A stretch of DNA of 64,000 bases, from NCBI RefSeq assembly GCF_027563465.1, contig NZ_JAPFQA010000007.1, positions 1 through 64,000 of the forward strand, given 5' to 3'. Positions 1 through 9,235 of this stretch are shown one piece after another; position 1 is the stretch's first letter, and each line of letters begins with the position of its first letter. The notes beneath the pieces were generated by a model. It did no database searches and had not been told where the DNA came from. It saw nothing but the letters and a program-made list of their open reading frames with translations. Made by a program: the position numbers and the translations under genes. The DNA comes from Mesorhizobium qingshengii (GTDB lineage: Bacteria > Pseudomonadota > Alphaproteobacteria > Rhizobiales > Rhizobiaceae).

Positions 1-1
1 T

Positions 2-187
2 GTCATCGACACGATGAAGGAAAAGGGCATCCGCGACGACTATGTCGTGCTGGTCGGCGGCGCGCCTCTCAACGAGGAATTCGGCAAGGCCGTCGGTGCC
101 GATGCCTATTGCCGCGACGCCGCGGTGGCGGTCGAGACCGCCAAGGACTACATGAAGCGTAAGCACAACGTGCGCGCGTCAGCCTGA
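2..187 (+). CDS. Corrinoid-binding methyltransferase partner protein, 3' end only
   Basis: The window opens inside this gene; only the last 61 codons are present. They read through VIDTMKEKGIRDDYVVLVGG and then EEFGKAVGADAYCRDAAVAV, ending at TGA 185-187. This is the C-terminal part of a Rossmann-like B12-binding domain of the MtbC/MtaC/MetH type, whose end carries a GGAP..EFA..IGAD.Y..DA pattern. In the family the corrinoid protein accepts a methyl group from a substrate-specific methyltransferase (MttB/MtaB type) and passes it to a second methyltransferase. The corrinoid-ligating DxHxxG motif would lie upstream of the window, so it cannot be checked. Downstream genes (DUF1638, MetF, methyl-THF:corrinoid methyltransferase, reactivator) support the role. 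A strong terminator follows. Confidence 0.85.
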   Translation, partial: VIDTMKEKGIRDDYVVLVGGAPLNEEFGKAVGADAYCRDAAVAVETAKDYMKRKHNVRASA

Positions 188-213
188 CCCAAGGCCATCA
201 GGATGGACCAACA

Positions 214-246
214 AGAAAAGCCGCGCCTTGCAGCGCGGCTTTTTTG
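214..246 (+). terminator. Rho-independent terminator after the corrinoid protein gene
   Basis: An 8-bp perfect stem (AGCCGCGC 219-226 with GCGCGGCT 233-240) closes a 6-nt loop and runs into a T tract at 240-245. It sits 30 bases after the TGA at 187, so it should end the upstream operon before the DUF1638 gene. Confidence 0.9.
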
Positions 247-273
247 TTCCCAGATGACGGATGAGGCTGCCGA

Positions 274-411
274 TCAGTTGGCGACAGTGTCCTTGACCGC
301 CCTGGCCGTCGATTTGACGTCCTTGCCGACGCCACGGACGGTGTTCGCGCAAGCCGTAAGAGCCAGGGCACAGGCAAGAATGGCAACAGGCGCGGTGCGT
401 AGCAGTTTCAT
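274..411 (-). CDS. Entericidin A/B family small lipoprotein
   Basis: A 45-residue protein starts with MKLLRTAPVAILACALALTAC. This is a signal peptide ending in an LTAC lipobox, with the lipidated cysteine at residue 21. The mature part, ANTVRGVGKDVKSTARAVKD, is the short amphipathic helix typical of entericidins (EcnA/EcnB). Such proteins are outer- or inner-membrane lipoproteins tied to stress or stationary-phase lysis. The start ATG is at 411-409 with a GGGAG ribosome site a few bases upstream on the minus strand. The gene stands alone, convergent with the terminated corrinoid operon and divergent from the DUF1638 gene. A much longer frame runs through it, but only this segment has coding character. 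No cognate partner lipoprotein is seen nearby. Confidence 0.85.
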   Translation of the reverse strand: MKLLRTAPVAILACALALTACANTVRGVGKDVKSTARAVKDTVAN

Positions 412-474
412 GGACGGTGTCTCCCTCAATAGATAAATTAGCCCACAGCAACAAAAGCCGGCTCGACTGGTTCC

Positions 475-1104
475 ATGGCCAAGACACAGAAAACGAAACC
501 GAATCAAGACGACAGGGTGCTGGTCATCGCCTGCGGGATGATTGCGCGCGAGGTGTTGGCCGTCAAGGAACAGCTCGGGCTGGATCACCTCGAATTGACC
601 TGCCTGCCGGCGGAATTCCATTTCTATCCGGACCGCATTGCGCCGGCCATGGACAAGGCGATCGAAAAGGCCAAGGCGGACGGTTTCAGCAACATCTTCG
701 TCGGCTATGCCGATTGCGGCACCGGCGGCCTGCTCGACCGGATCTGCGAGAAGCATGGCGTCGAGCGCATGGCCGGCCCGCATTGCTTCGCCTTCTATCA
801 GGGCATGGAGGCCTATGCGAAGGTCGCCGATGGCGACATGATGTCCTTCTATATGACCGACTTCCTGTGCCGCCAGTTCGACGCCTTCTTCATGAAGCCG
901 CTCGGCCTCGACAAGCACCCGGAGCTGATCAAGGACTATTTCGGCAATTATGAGAAGCTGATCTATCTGGCGCAGACCGACGATCCGGAGCTCGACAAGG
1001 TTGCCGAAAAGGCCGCGAAAATGCTCGGCCTCGTCTATGAACGCCGCCCGACCGGCTATGGCGACCTGACGGCCGGAATGGCGCAGGCCGCGGCGCATTC
1101 CTGA
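475..1104 (+). CDS. DUF1638 protein linked to corrinoid methyl transfer
   Basis: This 209-residue soluble protein matches the DUF1638 family. Its N-terminal third has IACGMIAREV and the middle has a DCGTGG segment near residues 80-85, then AGPHCFAFYQG. Recurring cysteines could bind metal or cofactor, but this is not shown. DUF1638 genes are commonly found beside corrinoid proteins and MttB-type methyltransferases in methylotrophic archaea and in some Alphaproteobacteria, so the position next to the corrinoid gene is informative. No membrane segment or signal peptide is visible. The ATG at 475 has only a weak ribosome site, and a GTG at about 517 is an alternative start. The biochemical role is unknown; a part in corrinoid or methyl-carrier handling is inferred from neighbourhood alone. 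Confidence 0.75.
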   Translation: MAKTQKTKPNQDDRVLVIACGMIAREVLAVKEQLGLDHLELTCLPAEFHFYPDRIAPAMDKAIEKAKADGFSNIFVGYADCGTGGLLDRICEKHGVERMAGPHCFAFYQGMEAYAKVADGDMMSFYMTDFLCRQFDAFFMKPLGLDKHPELIKDYFGNYEKLIYLAQTDDPELDKVAEKAAKMLGLVYERRPTGYGDLTAGMAQAAAHS

Positions 1105-1114
1105 CGCGCGCGGA

Positions 1115-2038
1115 CTAGGCCCTACCCTCCTCGCCCGCAAGCCCGGCAAGCACGTCGGCGAAGCTCGTCTTGCAGACGAAACCCAGCCTGTCCTTCGCCC
1201 GCGACGCGTCGTAGACGCGATCGATGGAGGAAAACATCGTCCAGCCTTTTCGCGCGTAGAGCGCCGGAAATTCCGGAAAATAGCGTGCAACAACCGATGG
1301 CGCGTCGGCGATCAGTGCCGCGCAGTCATCGCGCCGGAATGGCGTCGGCGCGCAGACGATGAAGGTGTCGAAACCGAGCCGGGGCGCCTTTTCGAGGGCA
1401 AGGATGTGGGCATCGGCCGCGTCCTCCACCGTCAGCCGGCGGAACAGCAGTTCATTGGCCTTGGTGTTGGCGTCCGACTGCTCGATCGCATGCGCCATGT
1501 CATCGGCTTCGGGAAAGAAGCGCGCCGTGCGCAATACCACCACCGACAGCCCGTGCTGGATGTGATAGAGGCGGCAGAGATGCTCGGCCGAGAGCTTGGT
1601 GACGCCGTAGATGTTGCGCGGCTCGGGCGCCATCTCCTCCGTCAGCCAGGCCGCCCTGCGCGCACCGCCGCTGAACCCGTCGCGTATCGCTTGCGAAATC
1701 ATCAGCGAGGTCGTCGAGGTGAAGACGAAGCGCTGCACGCCGGCCACCACCGCGGCATCGAGCAGGTTCAGTGTGCCCTGCACATTGGTGGCGACGAAAT
1801 CGCTGTTGGCGCGGCTTTCGATGTTCGGCTTGTGCAACGCGCCACTGTGGATGATCGCCTCGATCCGGTTGTCGCGGACCCTGCGCATGACAAGGTCGCG
1901 GTCGGCGATCGAGCCGACAATCTGGGTCTCCGCTGATGGAACGGGGTCGAGGCCGATCACATGGTGGCCAAGGGCACGCAGGCGGGGCGCCAGCGCGCTG
2001 CCCAGCCAACCCGACGACCCCGTGAGCAAGATTCGCAT
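1115..2038 (-). CDS. NAD(P)-dependent epimerase/dehydratase, extended SDR family
   Basis: A 307-residue protein begins MRILLTGSSGWLG, with the Rossmann GxxGxxG motif at residues 7-13. The catalytic triad region is visible: STT at 108-110 and Tyr144-x-x-x-Lys148 in IYGVTKLSAEHL, as in nucleotide-sugar epimerases and dehydratases. The substrate cannot be read from sequence; the C-terminal half is the variable sugar-binding part. I start at ATG 2038 rather than four codons upstream because the Rossmann strand then begins at once. The gene is convergent with DUF1638, ten bases apart, and is not part of the methyl-transfer operon. An NAD(P) cofactor in the cytoplasm is expected. Confidence 0.8.
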   Translation of the reverse strand: MRILLTGSSGWLGSALAPRLRALGHHVIGLDPVPSAETQIVGSIADRDLVMRRVRDNRIEAIIHSGALHKPNIESRANSDFVATNVQGTLNLLDAAVVAGVQRFVFTSTTSLMISQAIRDGFSGGARRAAWLTEEMAPEPRNIYGVTKLSAEHLCRLYHIQHGLSVVVLRTARFFPEADDMAHAIEQSDANTKANELLFRRLTVEDAADAHILALEKAPRLGFDTFIVCAPTPFRRDDCAALIADAPSVVARYFPEFPALYARKGWTMFSSIDRVYDASRAKDRLGFVCKTSFADVLAGLAGEEGRA

Positions 2039-2161
2039 TCGTCGCACCATGATTTTTGACCGTGACGCTGTTAAGCACGGATGACAGGCGCCAGCGACCC
2101 GGTAAGTTGTGCGCCAGGGGAGCAGCGGTGCTGCTGCAAGATATCAACAGGGAGGCCTGCC

Positions 2162-2737
2162 ATGACCCTTCGCCCGCTTTTCGCCCTTGCCGGCCTGCTC
2201 TGCTGCACCTTGCCCGCGCTTGCCGACGGCGAGGTGCAGAAACTGATCACCGCCGCCGACAAGGCGCGGCTCGACAAATATGGCGAGACGCGCAAGGCGG
2301 CTCTTGCCGAGGCCAGAGCGGGCGCTCCCGCCGAAGTCAAGCAGCTCGATGCCTTGCTGGCGAAGCCGCTGGTGTCCTTCTCCGACAAGGACCTGACCGG
2401 CAACTGGCGTTGCCGCACAATCAAGGCCGGCGGACCGTCGCCGCTCGTCATCTACGGCTGGTTCAAGTGCAAGGTGACTGATGACGGTTCGGGCTGGCGG
2501 TTGGAAAAGATCAGCGGCTCGCAGCGCACCAAGGGCCGCTTCTTCGATGACGGCGAGAAACGCGCGATCTATCTCGGCTCCGCCTACGTCAACAACGACC
2601 CGGCAAAGCCCTATGGCAGTGGCCCGCAAACCGACCAGGTCGGCTATGCCTTCCGCAACAGCGCCAAGGAATGGCGCATTGAGTTTCCCGCGCCCTACTA
2701 CGAATCCAAGCTCGATATCATCGAATTCAAGCGCTGA
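2162..2737 (+). CDS. Exported DUF4893-like protein
   Basis: A 191-residue protein has a Sec signal peptide (MTLRPLFALAGLLCCTLPALA, cleavage near residue 21) and a mature domain rich in aromatic residues. The mature part includes NWRCRTIK, YGWFKCKV, KGRFF, YLGSAYVN and WRIEFPAPYYESKLDIIEF. This pattern fits DUF4893, a periplasmic family of unknown function known mainly from Hyphomicrobiales. Two conserved cysteines (in WRCR and FKCK) could form a disulfide. The ATG at 2162 follows an AGGGAGG ribosome site; an upstream in-frame start would hide the signal peptide and is not used. It stands as a single gene between divergent and parallel neighbours. I make no functional claim beyond periplasmic location. 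Confidence 0.7.
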   Translation: MTLRPLFALAGLLCCTLPALADGEVQKLITAADKARLDKYGETRKAALAEARAGAPAEVKQLDALLAKPLVSFSDKDLTGNWRCRTIKAGGPSPLVIYGWFKCKVTDDGSGWRLEKISGSQRTKGRFFDDGEKRAIYLGSAYVNNDPAKPYGSGPQTDQVGYAFRNSAKEWRIEFPAPYYESKLDIIEFKR

Positions 2738-2841
2738 CCGGCATCGAAGACCTGATCATCAAGGATTAACCCGGACGCCCTAGCATCCCGCCAGCCAAGG
2801 CCGGTACCGGCCGCATCTTGTCCAGCGGTGCGTCGCGGAGC

Positions 2842-3615
2842 ATGGAATCCCCGAAATCCAATATTGTCGTCGTCACCGAAGGCGGGCCGCACATCTGGGC
2901 GGTCATCAACGCCATCGCAGATCGGTTGGGGCCTGTCAGCGCCATCCTCGAAACGCCTGAATCCAAAAAGCAATTGCTGCTCAGGCGTGCCCGGCGCCAA
3001 GGTTGGATCTCCGTCATTGGTCAATTGGGCACGATGGTGCTGACGCGGCTCGGCAAAAGTTTCTTCGCCGGCCACGCCGCGCATATGATCGCTGAGCAGA
3101 AGCTGCAGACCGAACCAAAGCCGGGCCAGTCGATCATCCATGTTCCCTCGGCCAATGCGCCGGAATGCCTGGAGGCGATCGCGAGGCTCCAGCCGGGCGT
3201 CGTGTTTCTCGCCGGCTGCCGTATGCTGACGCGGGAAACGCTGTCGAAAATTCCTTGCCCCGTCATCAATTACCACGCCGGCATCACCCCCAAATACCGC
3301 GGCATGAACGGCGGCTACTGGGCGTTGGCGGGCGGTGACGCGGAAAATTTCGGCACCACCGTGCTGCTGGTCGATGCGGGCGTCGACACTGGCGGCGTGC
3401 TGCGGCAGGCGCGCGGCAAGCCCGAACCCGGCGACAGCATTTCGAGCTACGCGCTGCGCCAGGCGGCGTTCTCGCGTGGGATCTGCATCGAAGCGATCAG
3501 CGAAGCACTGGCCGGGAAACTCGTCACCATCGACCCGGGACTGCCATCGCAGCAATGGTATCACCCGACGATCTGGTTTTATCTCTGGACAGGCCTGAGA
3601 ACCGGCATCTGGTGA
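2842..3615 (+). CDS. Formyltransferase-family protein
   Basis: The protein has 257 residues. Its C-terminal half carries the formyltransferase core: VINYHAGITPKYRGMNGGYWA at 141-161, followed by LLVDAGVDTGGVL. Asn143, His145 and Asp182 match the catalytic Asn-His-Asp triad of Fmt, PurN and ArnA-type enzymes, which transfer a formyl group from 10-formyl-THF to an amine. The N-terminal half keeps a Rossmann-like fold without an obvious nucleotide motif. It is shorter than Fmt and lacks an Fmt C-terminal domain, so a sugar or amino-sugar acceptor is more likely than initiator tRNA. The start is ATG 2842; a TTG eight codons upstream is possible. A link to the THF-dependent genes downstream is only positional. 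Confidence 0.75.
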   Translation: MESPKSNIVVVTEGGPHIWAVINAIADRLGPVSAILETPESKKQLLLRRARRQGWISVIGQLGTMVLTRLGKSFFAGHAAHMIAEQKLQTEPKPGQSIIHVPSANAPECLEAIARLQPGVVFLAGCRMLTRETLSKIPCPVINYHAGITPKYRGMNGGYWALAGGDAENFGTTVLLVDAGVDTGGVLRQARGKPEPGDSISSYALRQAAFSRGICIEAISEALAGKLVTIDPGLPSQQWYHPTIWFYLWTGLRTGIW

Positions 3616-3920
3616 CGCGTTTTTCGCCCGAAAGCCGGGGCCGGGCGCCGGCTTTCCTGGCGCGACGAACCCGCCGCCGGCAGAAGCCGCGAACGAATAA
3701 ACGCGCCTTTCATTTTACGACATCCAAATGCGTCGTTTTTGAATGCGCGCGCGTCGTCCCATAACAAGCGGCCTCACAGCGCATGCGGCAATGCTCGATA
3801 CATTGCATCGGCCGGAAAATCGGAGTCGATCTTCGGAAAGCACGGCGCAGCAGAGTAAAGTGGTAGAGCGTCCTTTGTGCATCCAATTGGACGCACGGCG
3901 CTCTACGGGAGTGAGAATTC
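3616..3920. other. Intergenic region, 305 bases, no gene; ends in a palindromic element
   Basis: No reading frame here has coding character. The 3' third contains an imperfect inverted repeat just before the next gene (annotated separately). The rest is unremarkable, with an AT-richer patch around 3695-3735 that may contain the promoter for the downstream operon, but no clear -35/-10 pair. Confidence 0.6.
3863..3906. repeat. Palindromic intergenic element upstream of the MTHFR operon
   Basis: Outer arms TAGAGCG (3864-3870) and CGCTCTA (3899-3905) enclose an inner near-perfect palindrome centred on TCCAATTGGA (3882-3891), with GTGC/GCAC flanks. From memory, very similar AGAGCGTCC...GGACGC units are scattered between genes in Mesorhizobium. 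That points to a dispersed repeat rather than a dedicated operator, although it lies only 15 bases from a start codon. Confidence 0.6.
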
Positions 3921-4223
3921 ATGGCCGATCTGATCGTCGTCTACTGGCGCGACATCCCCGCCCAGATCATCGTCAAGAAGGGCCGGCAGAACGCCAAGCG
4001 CGAACTGCCGCTGCGCTTCACCGAGGCGATCGACATGTGCGCCATGCGCACCGGCGCCGGCGGCACCGACGACTATCTGGCCGAATGGCGCAAGGCTGAT
4101 CCTATTCCGGTTGGCGACGACCTCGAAGCCGAGGTCGAAAAGGCCTTTCAGGACCTCGACACGAAATACGACCGCGAGCGGCTGGTCGCTCTCGTCAAAG
4201 CCGGCGGGAAAGAAAATGTCTGA
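3921..4223 (+). CDS. Small 'virulence factor' family protein of the methyl-transfer operon
   Basis: A 100-residue soluble protein has MADLIVVYWRDIPAQIIVKK at its N terminus, then a CAMRTGAGGTDDYLAEW segment. This matches the family named 'virulence factor' in Pfam, a label with no biochemical meaning here. It is the first gene of an overlapping operon: its TGA at 4221-4223 lies inside the start of the next gene, an 8-bp overlap. The operon continues with the MTHFR C-terminal-domain protein and MetF. Recurrent pairing of this family with the MTHFR genes would suggest an accessory or stabilising role in the THF methyl branch, but that is inference. A ribosome site (GGGAG) precedes the ATG at 3921. 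No catalytic motif is evident. Confidence 0.75.
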   Translation: MADLIVVYWRDIPAQIIVKKGRQNAKRELPLRFTEAIDMCAMRTGAGGTDDYLAEWRKADPIPVGDDLEAEVEKAFQDLDTKYDRERLVALVKAGGKENV

Positions 4224-4820
4224 AACCACCCCTGCCAAGGATGGCCCGACGGTTACGCAGGCCACTCTTAACAAGAAGGCAGCCCCGAAATCCGACTACA
4301 AGCCGGCCGATGTGTCGCCGCAGCGGCGCGTTCAGCGTTCCTTCGCGGTGCGGCTCTGGTCGGTGCGGCACTCGAAGCTGCTCGAATGGTTCTATGCCAA
4401 ATTCGCCGACACGTTCCTGCTGCTGCATCCCTTGTGGAAAGGCCTCGGCTATAACAGGGTCGAGGGGCCGATCAAATTCGTCGAAAAGCGCGTCAAGGGC
4501 TTCATGTTCGACTGCCGCATGTGCGGCCAGTGCATTCTGTCCTCGACGGGCATGTCGTGCCCGATGAACTGCCCCAAGCAATTGCGCAACGGCCCTTGCG
4601 GCGGCGTGCGCGCCAACGGAAATTGCGAGGTCGAGCCCGACATGCCGTGCGTATGGGTCAAGGCCTGGGAAGGCTCGCAGAACATGGTGCATGGCGACAG
4701 GATCCTCACCGTGCAGAAGCCGGTCGACCAGTCGCTGCGGGAAACCTCGGCATGGCTGCGGGTGACCGCGCAGGCGGCCGCCGCGCGCGAAGCCGCCGCC
4801 ACCAAGACCGGGGCATCGGC

Positions 4821-4824
<4 letters not shown>
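4216..4824 (+). CDS. Cysteine-rich MTHFR C-terminal-domain protein (MetV-like)
   Basis: The 202-residue protein carries a dense cysteine cluster: Cys100, 103, 106, 115, 119, 128, 137 and 145, in a context MFDCRMCGQC and then NGPCGG. This is the MTHFR_C (PF12225) domain. In acetogens the equivalent MetV subunit pairs with MetF in a multi-subunit methylene-THF reductase and binds metal through such cysteines. Residues 1-45 look disordered and lysine-rich. The gene overlaps both neighbours: its ATG at 4216 lies within the virulence-factor gene, and its TGA at 4822-4824 overlaps the metF ATG. A 1:1 complex with the adjacent MetF is therefore likely. Whether the cluster holds Zn or Fe-S cannot be settled from sequence. 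Confidence 0.8.
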
Positions 4825-5912
<1,088 letters not shown>

Positions 5913-5954
5913 TGGCGCGAACAGTCACCAATCGCTTGATCGAAATCAGATAAC

Positions 5955-5976
5955 GATATAAAGAACTCTTTATATC
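5955..5976. promoter_or_regulatory. Perfect inverted repeat, likely operator of the methyltransferase gene
   Basis: GATATAAAG (5955-5963) and CTTTATATC (5968-5976) form a 9-bp perfect inverted repeat with a 4-base spacer, in a strikingly AT-rich island 17 bases before the ATG at 5993. Geometry and sequence resemble ArsR-family operators described upstream of methionine-cycle genes in Alphaproteobacteria. I state that resemblance from memory and it needs a motif comparison. Confidence 0.65.
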
Positions 5977-5992
5977 ACGGCGGAGAAAATTC

Positions 5993-6967
5993 ATGACCCG
6001 TACCATCGTCGCCTCGGCGACACGAGAAATCATCATCGGCTTCGACCAGCCCTTCTGCGTGATCGGCGAGCGCATCAACCCGACCGGCCGCAAGAAACTG
6101 GCCGCGGAGATGATCGCGGGGAACTTCGAGACGGTGATCCGGGACGCGCTTGAGCAGGCAGCCTGTGGCGCCACCATGCTCGACGTCAATGCCGGCGTCA
6201 CCTCGGTCAACCCGAATGAAACCGAACCTGGCCTTTTGGTGCAGACGCTGGAAATCGTGCAAGGGTTGGTCGACCTGCCGCTGTCGATCGACAGTTCCGT
6301 GACCGCCGCGATCGAGGCGGCGCTGAAGGTCGCCAAGGGCCGCCCGCTGGTCAACTCCGTCACCGGCGAGGAAGAAAAGCTCGAAGCCATCCTGCCGCTG
6401 GTCAAGAAATACAACGTGCCGGTCGTCGCCATTTCCAACGACGAGACCGGCATTTCCATGGACCCGGACGTGCGCTTCGCGGTCGCCAAGAAGATCGTGC
6501 AGCGCTGTGCCGATTTCGGCATTCCCGCGCACGACGTCGTCGTCGATCCGCTGGTCATGCCGATCGGCGCGCTGGGCGACGCCGGCCGCCAGGTGTTCGC
6601 GCTGCTGCGCCGCCTGCGCGAAGAGCTCAAGGTCAACACCACCTGCGGCCTGTCCAACATCTCCTTCGGCCTGCCGCACCGCCATGGCATCAACGCCGCG
6701 TTCATCCCAATGGTGATCGGCGCCGGCATGACGAGCGCCATCATGAACCCGGTGCGCCCGCAGGAAATGGAAGCCGTGCGCGGCGCCAATGTGCTCAACG
6801 GCACCGACGAGAACTGCACCAACTGGATCAGGACCTACAAGGACTACAAGCCGGCCGAAGGCGGCCAGGCGGTTGCCGCACCGACGCAGGTCAATGCGCC
6901 GGGCGATGGCGCCGGCAACGGCGGTCGTCGCCGTGGCGGCCGTGAAGCCCGGATGGGTCGGGGATAA
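5993..6967 (+). CDS. Methyltetrahydrofolate:corrinoid protein methyltransferase
   Basis: The 324-residue protein is a pterin-binding (DHPS-like) TIM barrel. It shows GERINPTG at 25-32, LDVNAG at 63-68, then SIDSS, ISNDETG, DPLVMPIG and TTCGLSNISFGLP. These match AcsE/MtvA/MetH-type methyltransferases that move a methyl group between a corrinoid protein and THF. The gene follows metF after an 80-base gap holding an inverted-repeat operator, so it probably has its own promoter. The C-terminal tail from about residue 295 is unusual: a Gly/Arg-rich extension (GNGGRRRGG...) absent from the barrel, probably disordered. With the corrinoid protein upstream and a reactivator downstream, its role is most likely to take methyl groups from methyl-corrinoid to THF. 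Confidence 0.88.
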   Translation: MTRTIVASATREIIIGFDQPFCVIGERINPTGRKKLAAEMIAGNFETVIRDALEQAACGATMLDVNAGVTSVNPNETEPGLLVQTLEIVQGLVDLPLSIDSSVTAAIEAALKVAKGRPLVNSVTGEEEKLEAILPLVKKYNVPVVAISNDETGISMDPDVRFAVAKKIVQRCADFGIPAHDVVVDPLVMPIGALGDAGRQVFALLRRLREELKVNTTCGLSNISFGLPHRHGINAAFIPMVIGAGMTSAIMNPVRPQEMEAVRGANVLNGTDENCTNWIRTYKDYKPAEGGQAVAAPTQVNAPGDGAGNGGRRRGGREARMGRG

Positions 6968-6977
6968 GCGCGCAATC

Positions 6978-9047
6978 GTGAATTCACCCGCAAACATCAC
7001 CGATCCGCTCGTGCTGTTCATGCCGTCCGGCAAGCGCGGGCGGTTTCCGGTCGGCACGCCGGTGCTCGATGCCGCGCGCCAGCTCGGCGTCTATGTCGAA
7101 AGCGTCTGCGGTGGGCGCGCCACTTGCGGGCGCTGCCAGATCGAAGTGCAGGAAGGCAATTTCGCCAAGCACAAGATCGTCTCCTCCAACGACCACATCA
7201 CGCCCAAGGGCCCCAAGGAAGAGCGCTATGAGCGCGTCCGCGGCCTGCCTGAGCGGCGCCGCCTCTCCTGCTCGGCGCAGATCCTGGGCGACCTCGTTAT
7301 CGACGTGCCGCAGGATACGGTCATCAATGCGCAGACCATCCGCAAGGATGCCGACACAAGGGTGATCGCCCGCGATTCGGCGATCCGCATGTGCTATGTC
7401 GAAATCGAAGAGCCCGACATGCACAATCCATCAGGCGATCTCGACCGGCTGAAGATAGCGCTGATGCACGACTGGGGTCTGAAAAGCCTCGATTTCGATT
7501 TTCATCTTCTGCCGCAGGTGCAAGGCATCTTGCGCAAGGGCAACTGGACCGCGACCGCCGCCATCTACAAGGATGCCGACACCGAGACCGCGCGCGTCGT
7601 TGCGCTGTGGCCTGGGCTCAAGAACGAGGCCTATGGCCTTGCCTGCGACATCGGCTCGACCACCATCGCCATGCATCTGGTGTCGCTGCTGTCGGGCCGC
7701 GTCGCCGCCTCGTCCGGCACGTCGAACCCGCAGATCCGCTTCGGCGAGGATCTGATGAGCCGCGTCTCCTATGTGATGATGAACCCGGACGGCCGCGAAG
7801 GCATGACGGTCGCCGTGCGCGAGGCCATCTCGGGCCTGGTCGACAAGGTTTGCGCCGAGGGCAATGTCCAGCGCAACGACATCCTGGATTCCGTCTTCGT
7901 CGGCAATCCGATCATGCACCATCTGTTCCTCGGCATCGACCCGACCGAGCTCGGCGGCGCGCCCTTCGCACTGGCCGTCTCCGGCGCGGTGCACATCAAG
8001 GCATCCGACATCGGCCTCAAGCTGAACCAGGGCGCCCGGCTCTACATGCTGCCTTGCATCGCCGGCCATGTCGGCGCCGATGCGGCGGCGGTGACGCTGT
8101 CGGAAGGCCCGCACCGCCAGGACGAGATGATGCTGATCGTCGATGTCGGCACCAATGCCGAAATCGTGCTTGGCAACCGTACGCGCGTGGTGGCGGCCTC
8201 CTCGCCCACCGGCCCGGCCTTCGAGGGCGCGGAAATCTCCGGCGGCCAGCGCGCGGCGCCCGGCGCCATCGAGCGCGTGCGCATCGATCCCGACACGCTG
8301 GAGCCGAAATACCGCGTCATCGGCTCGGAATTGTGGTCCGACGAGCCGGGCTTCCTCGACAGCGTGCAGGCGACCGGCGTCACTGGCATCTGCGGTTCCG
8401 GCATCATCGAGGTGGTGGCGGAAATGTATCTCGCCGGCATCATCTCCGAGGACGGCGTCATCGACGGCGGGCTATCCGCCCGCTCGCCGCGCGTCACCGC
8501 CAACGGCCGCACCTTCTCCTACGTGCTGAAGGAAGGCGAGCCGAAGATCACCATCACCCAGACCGACGTGCGCGCCATCCAGCTCGCCAAGGCAGCGCTT
8601 TATGCCGGCACCAAGCTTTTGATGGAAAAACAGCATACGGACCATGTCGACCGCATCCATTTTGCCGGTGCCTTCGGCTCCTTCATCGATCCGAAATACG
8701 CCATGGTGCTGGGCCTGATCCCAGATTGCGACCTCGACAAGGTCTCGGCGGTCGGCAACGCTGCCGGTGCCGGCGCCCGCATGGCGCTGCTCAATCGCGG
8801 TTATCGTCGCGAGATCGAGGACACGGTCAGCAAGATCGAAAAGATCGAGACGGCGCTGGAACCGAAATTCCAGGAGCATTTCGTCTACGCCATGGCGTTG
8901 CCGAACAAGGTCGATCCGTTCCCGAAGCTGTCGGCGGCGGTGAAACTGCCGCCGCGCAAGACTGTCAGCGAGGATGGCGTCGCCGGCGACGCCGCCCCGC
9001 GACGGCGTTCGCGCGAAGGCCACGCCGCCCGGCGCGGCCGGGAGTAG
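6978..9047 (+). CDS. Corrinoid protein reductive activator (RamA/RACo type, ASKHA domain)
   Basis: The 689-residue protein has an N-terminal plant-type [2Fe-2S] ferredoxin domain with Cys44, Cys50, Cys53 and Cys98 (CX5CX2C...C). A linker follows, then a large ASKHA ATPase region with DIGSTT at 224-229 and DVGTNAE at 389-395. This is the architecture of RACo and related activators, which use ATP to drive reduction of inactive Co(II) corrinoid to Co(I). The start is GTG 6978, just after the stop of the methyltransferase; ATG about 14 codons later is possible but trims the ferredoxin strand. The last 30 residues are basic and low-complexity. It completes a corrinoid cycle: carrier, methyltransferase and repair enzyme. 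Confidence 0.88.
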   Translation: MNSPANITDPLVLFMPSGKRGRFPVGTPVLDAARQLGVYVESVCGGRATCGRCQIEVQEGNFAKHKIVSSNDHITPKGPKEERYERVRGLPERRRLSCSAQILGDLVIDVPQDTVINAQTIRKDADTRVIARDSAIRMCYVEIEEPDMHNPSGDLDRLKIALMHDWGLKSLDFDFHLLPQVQGILRKGNWTATAAIYKDADTETARVVALWPGLKNEAYGLACDIGSTTIAMHLVSLLSGRVAASSGTSNPQIRFGEDLMSRVSYVMMNPDGREGMTVAVREAISGLVDKVCAEGNVQRNDILDSVFVGNPIMHHLFLGIDPTELGGAPFALAVSGAVHIKASDIGLKLNQGARLYMLPCIAGHVGADAAAVTLSEGPHRQDEMMLIVDVGTNAEIVLGNRTRVVAASSPTGPAFEGAEISGGQRAAPGAIERVRIDPDTLEPKYRVIGSELWSDEPGFLDSVQATGVTGICGSGIIEVVAEMYLAGIISEDGVIDGGLSARSPRVTANGRTFSYVLKEGEPKITITQTDVRAIQLAKAALYAGTKLLMEKQHTDHVDRIHFAGAFGSFIDPKYAMVLGLIPDCDLDKVSAVGNAAGAGARMALLNRGYRREIEDTVSKIEKIETALEPKFQEHFVYAMALPNKVDPFPKLSAAVKLPPRKTVSEDGVAGDAAPRRRSREGHAARRGRE

Positions 9048-9080
9048 CCTGACTTTCGCGGGCAAGCCGCGCCCTCATTT

Positions 9081-9121
9081 CATTTGCATGCAAATGTTTC
9101 CGGATCGCACCGATCCGGAAA
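9081..9121. repeat. Two adjacent perfect palindromes after the reactivator gene
   Basis: CATTTGCATGCAAATG (9081-9096) is a 16-bp perfect palindrome. Immediately after it TTTCCGGATCG (9097-9107) and CGATCCGGAAA (9111-9121) form an 11-bp perfect stem with a 3-base loop. The second could end transcription of the corrinoid genes but lacks a T tract on the plus strand. Confidence 0.7.
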
Positions 9122-9235
9122 CCGAACCGCTGTTTTCGCGAAATCCATCCGATACATGCGTGGCGCATCTAACCGGCATCGAACGGCGGGCAGAAGATAG
9201 CCTTCTTTCGCCGCAACGCTCCAAGGGAGGCAGCA

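Noticed and set aside
412..1293. Long minus-strand open frame upstream of and continuous with the entericidin gene
   Set aside because: It runs antisense to the DUF1638 gene, has arginine/glycine-rich low-complexity composition typical of GC-rich shadow frames, and only its last 45 codons have a lipoprotein signal and ribosome site.
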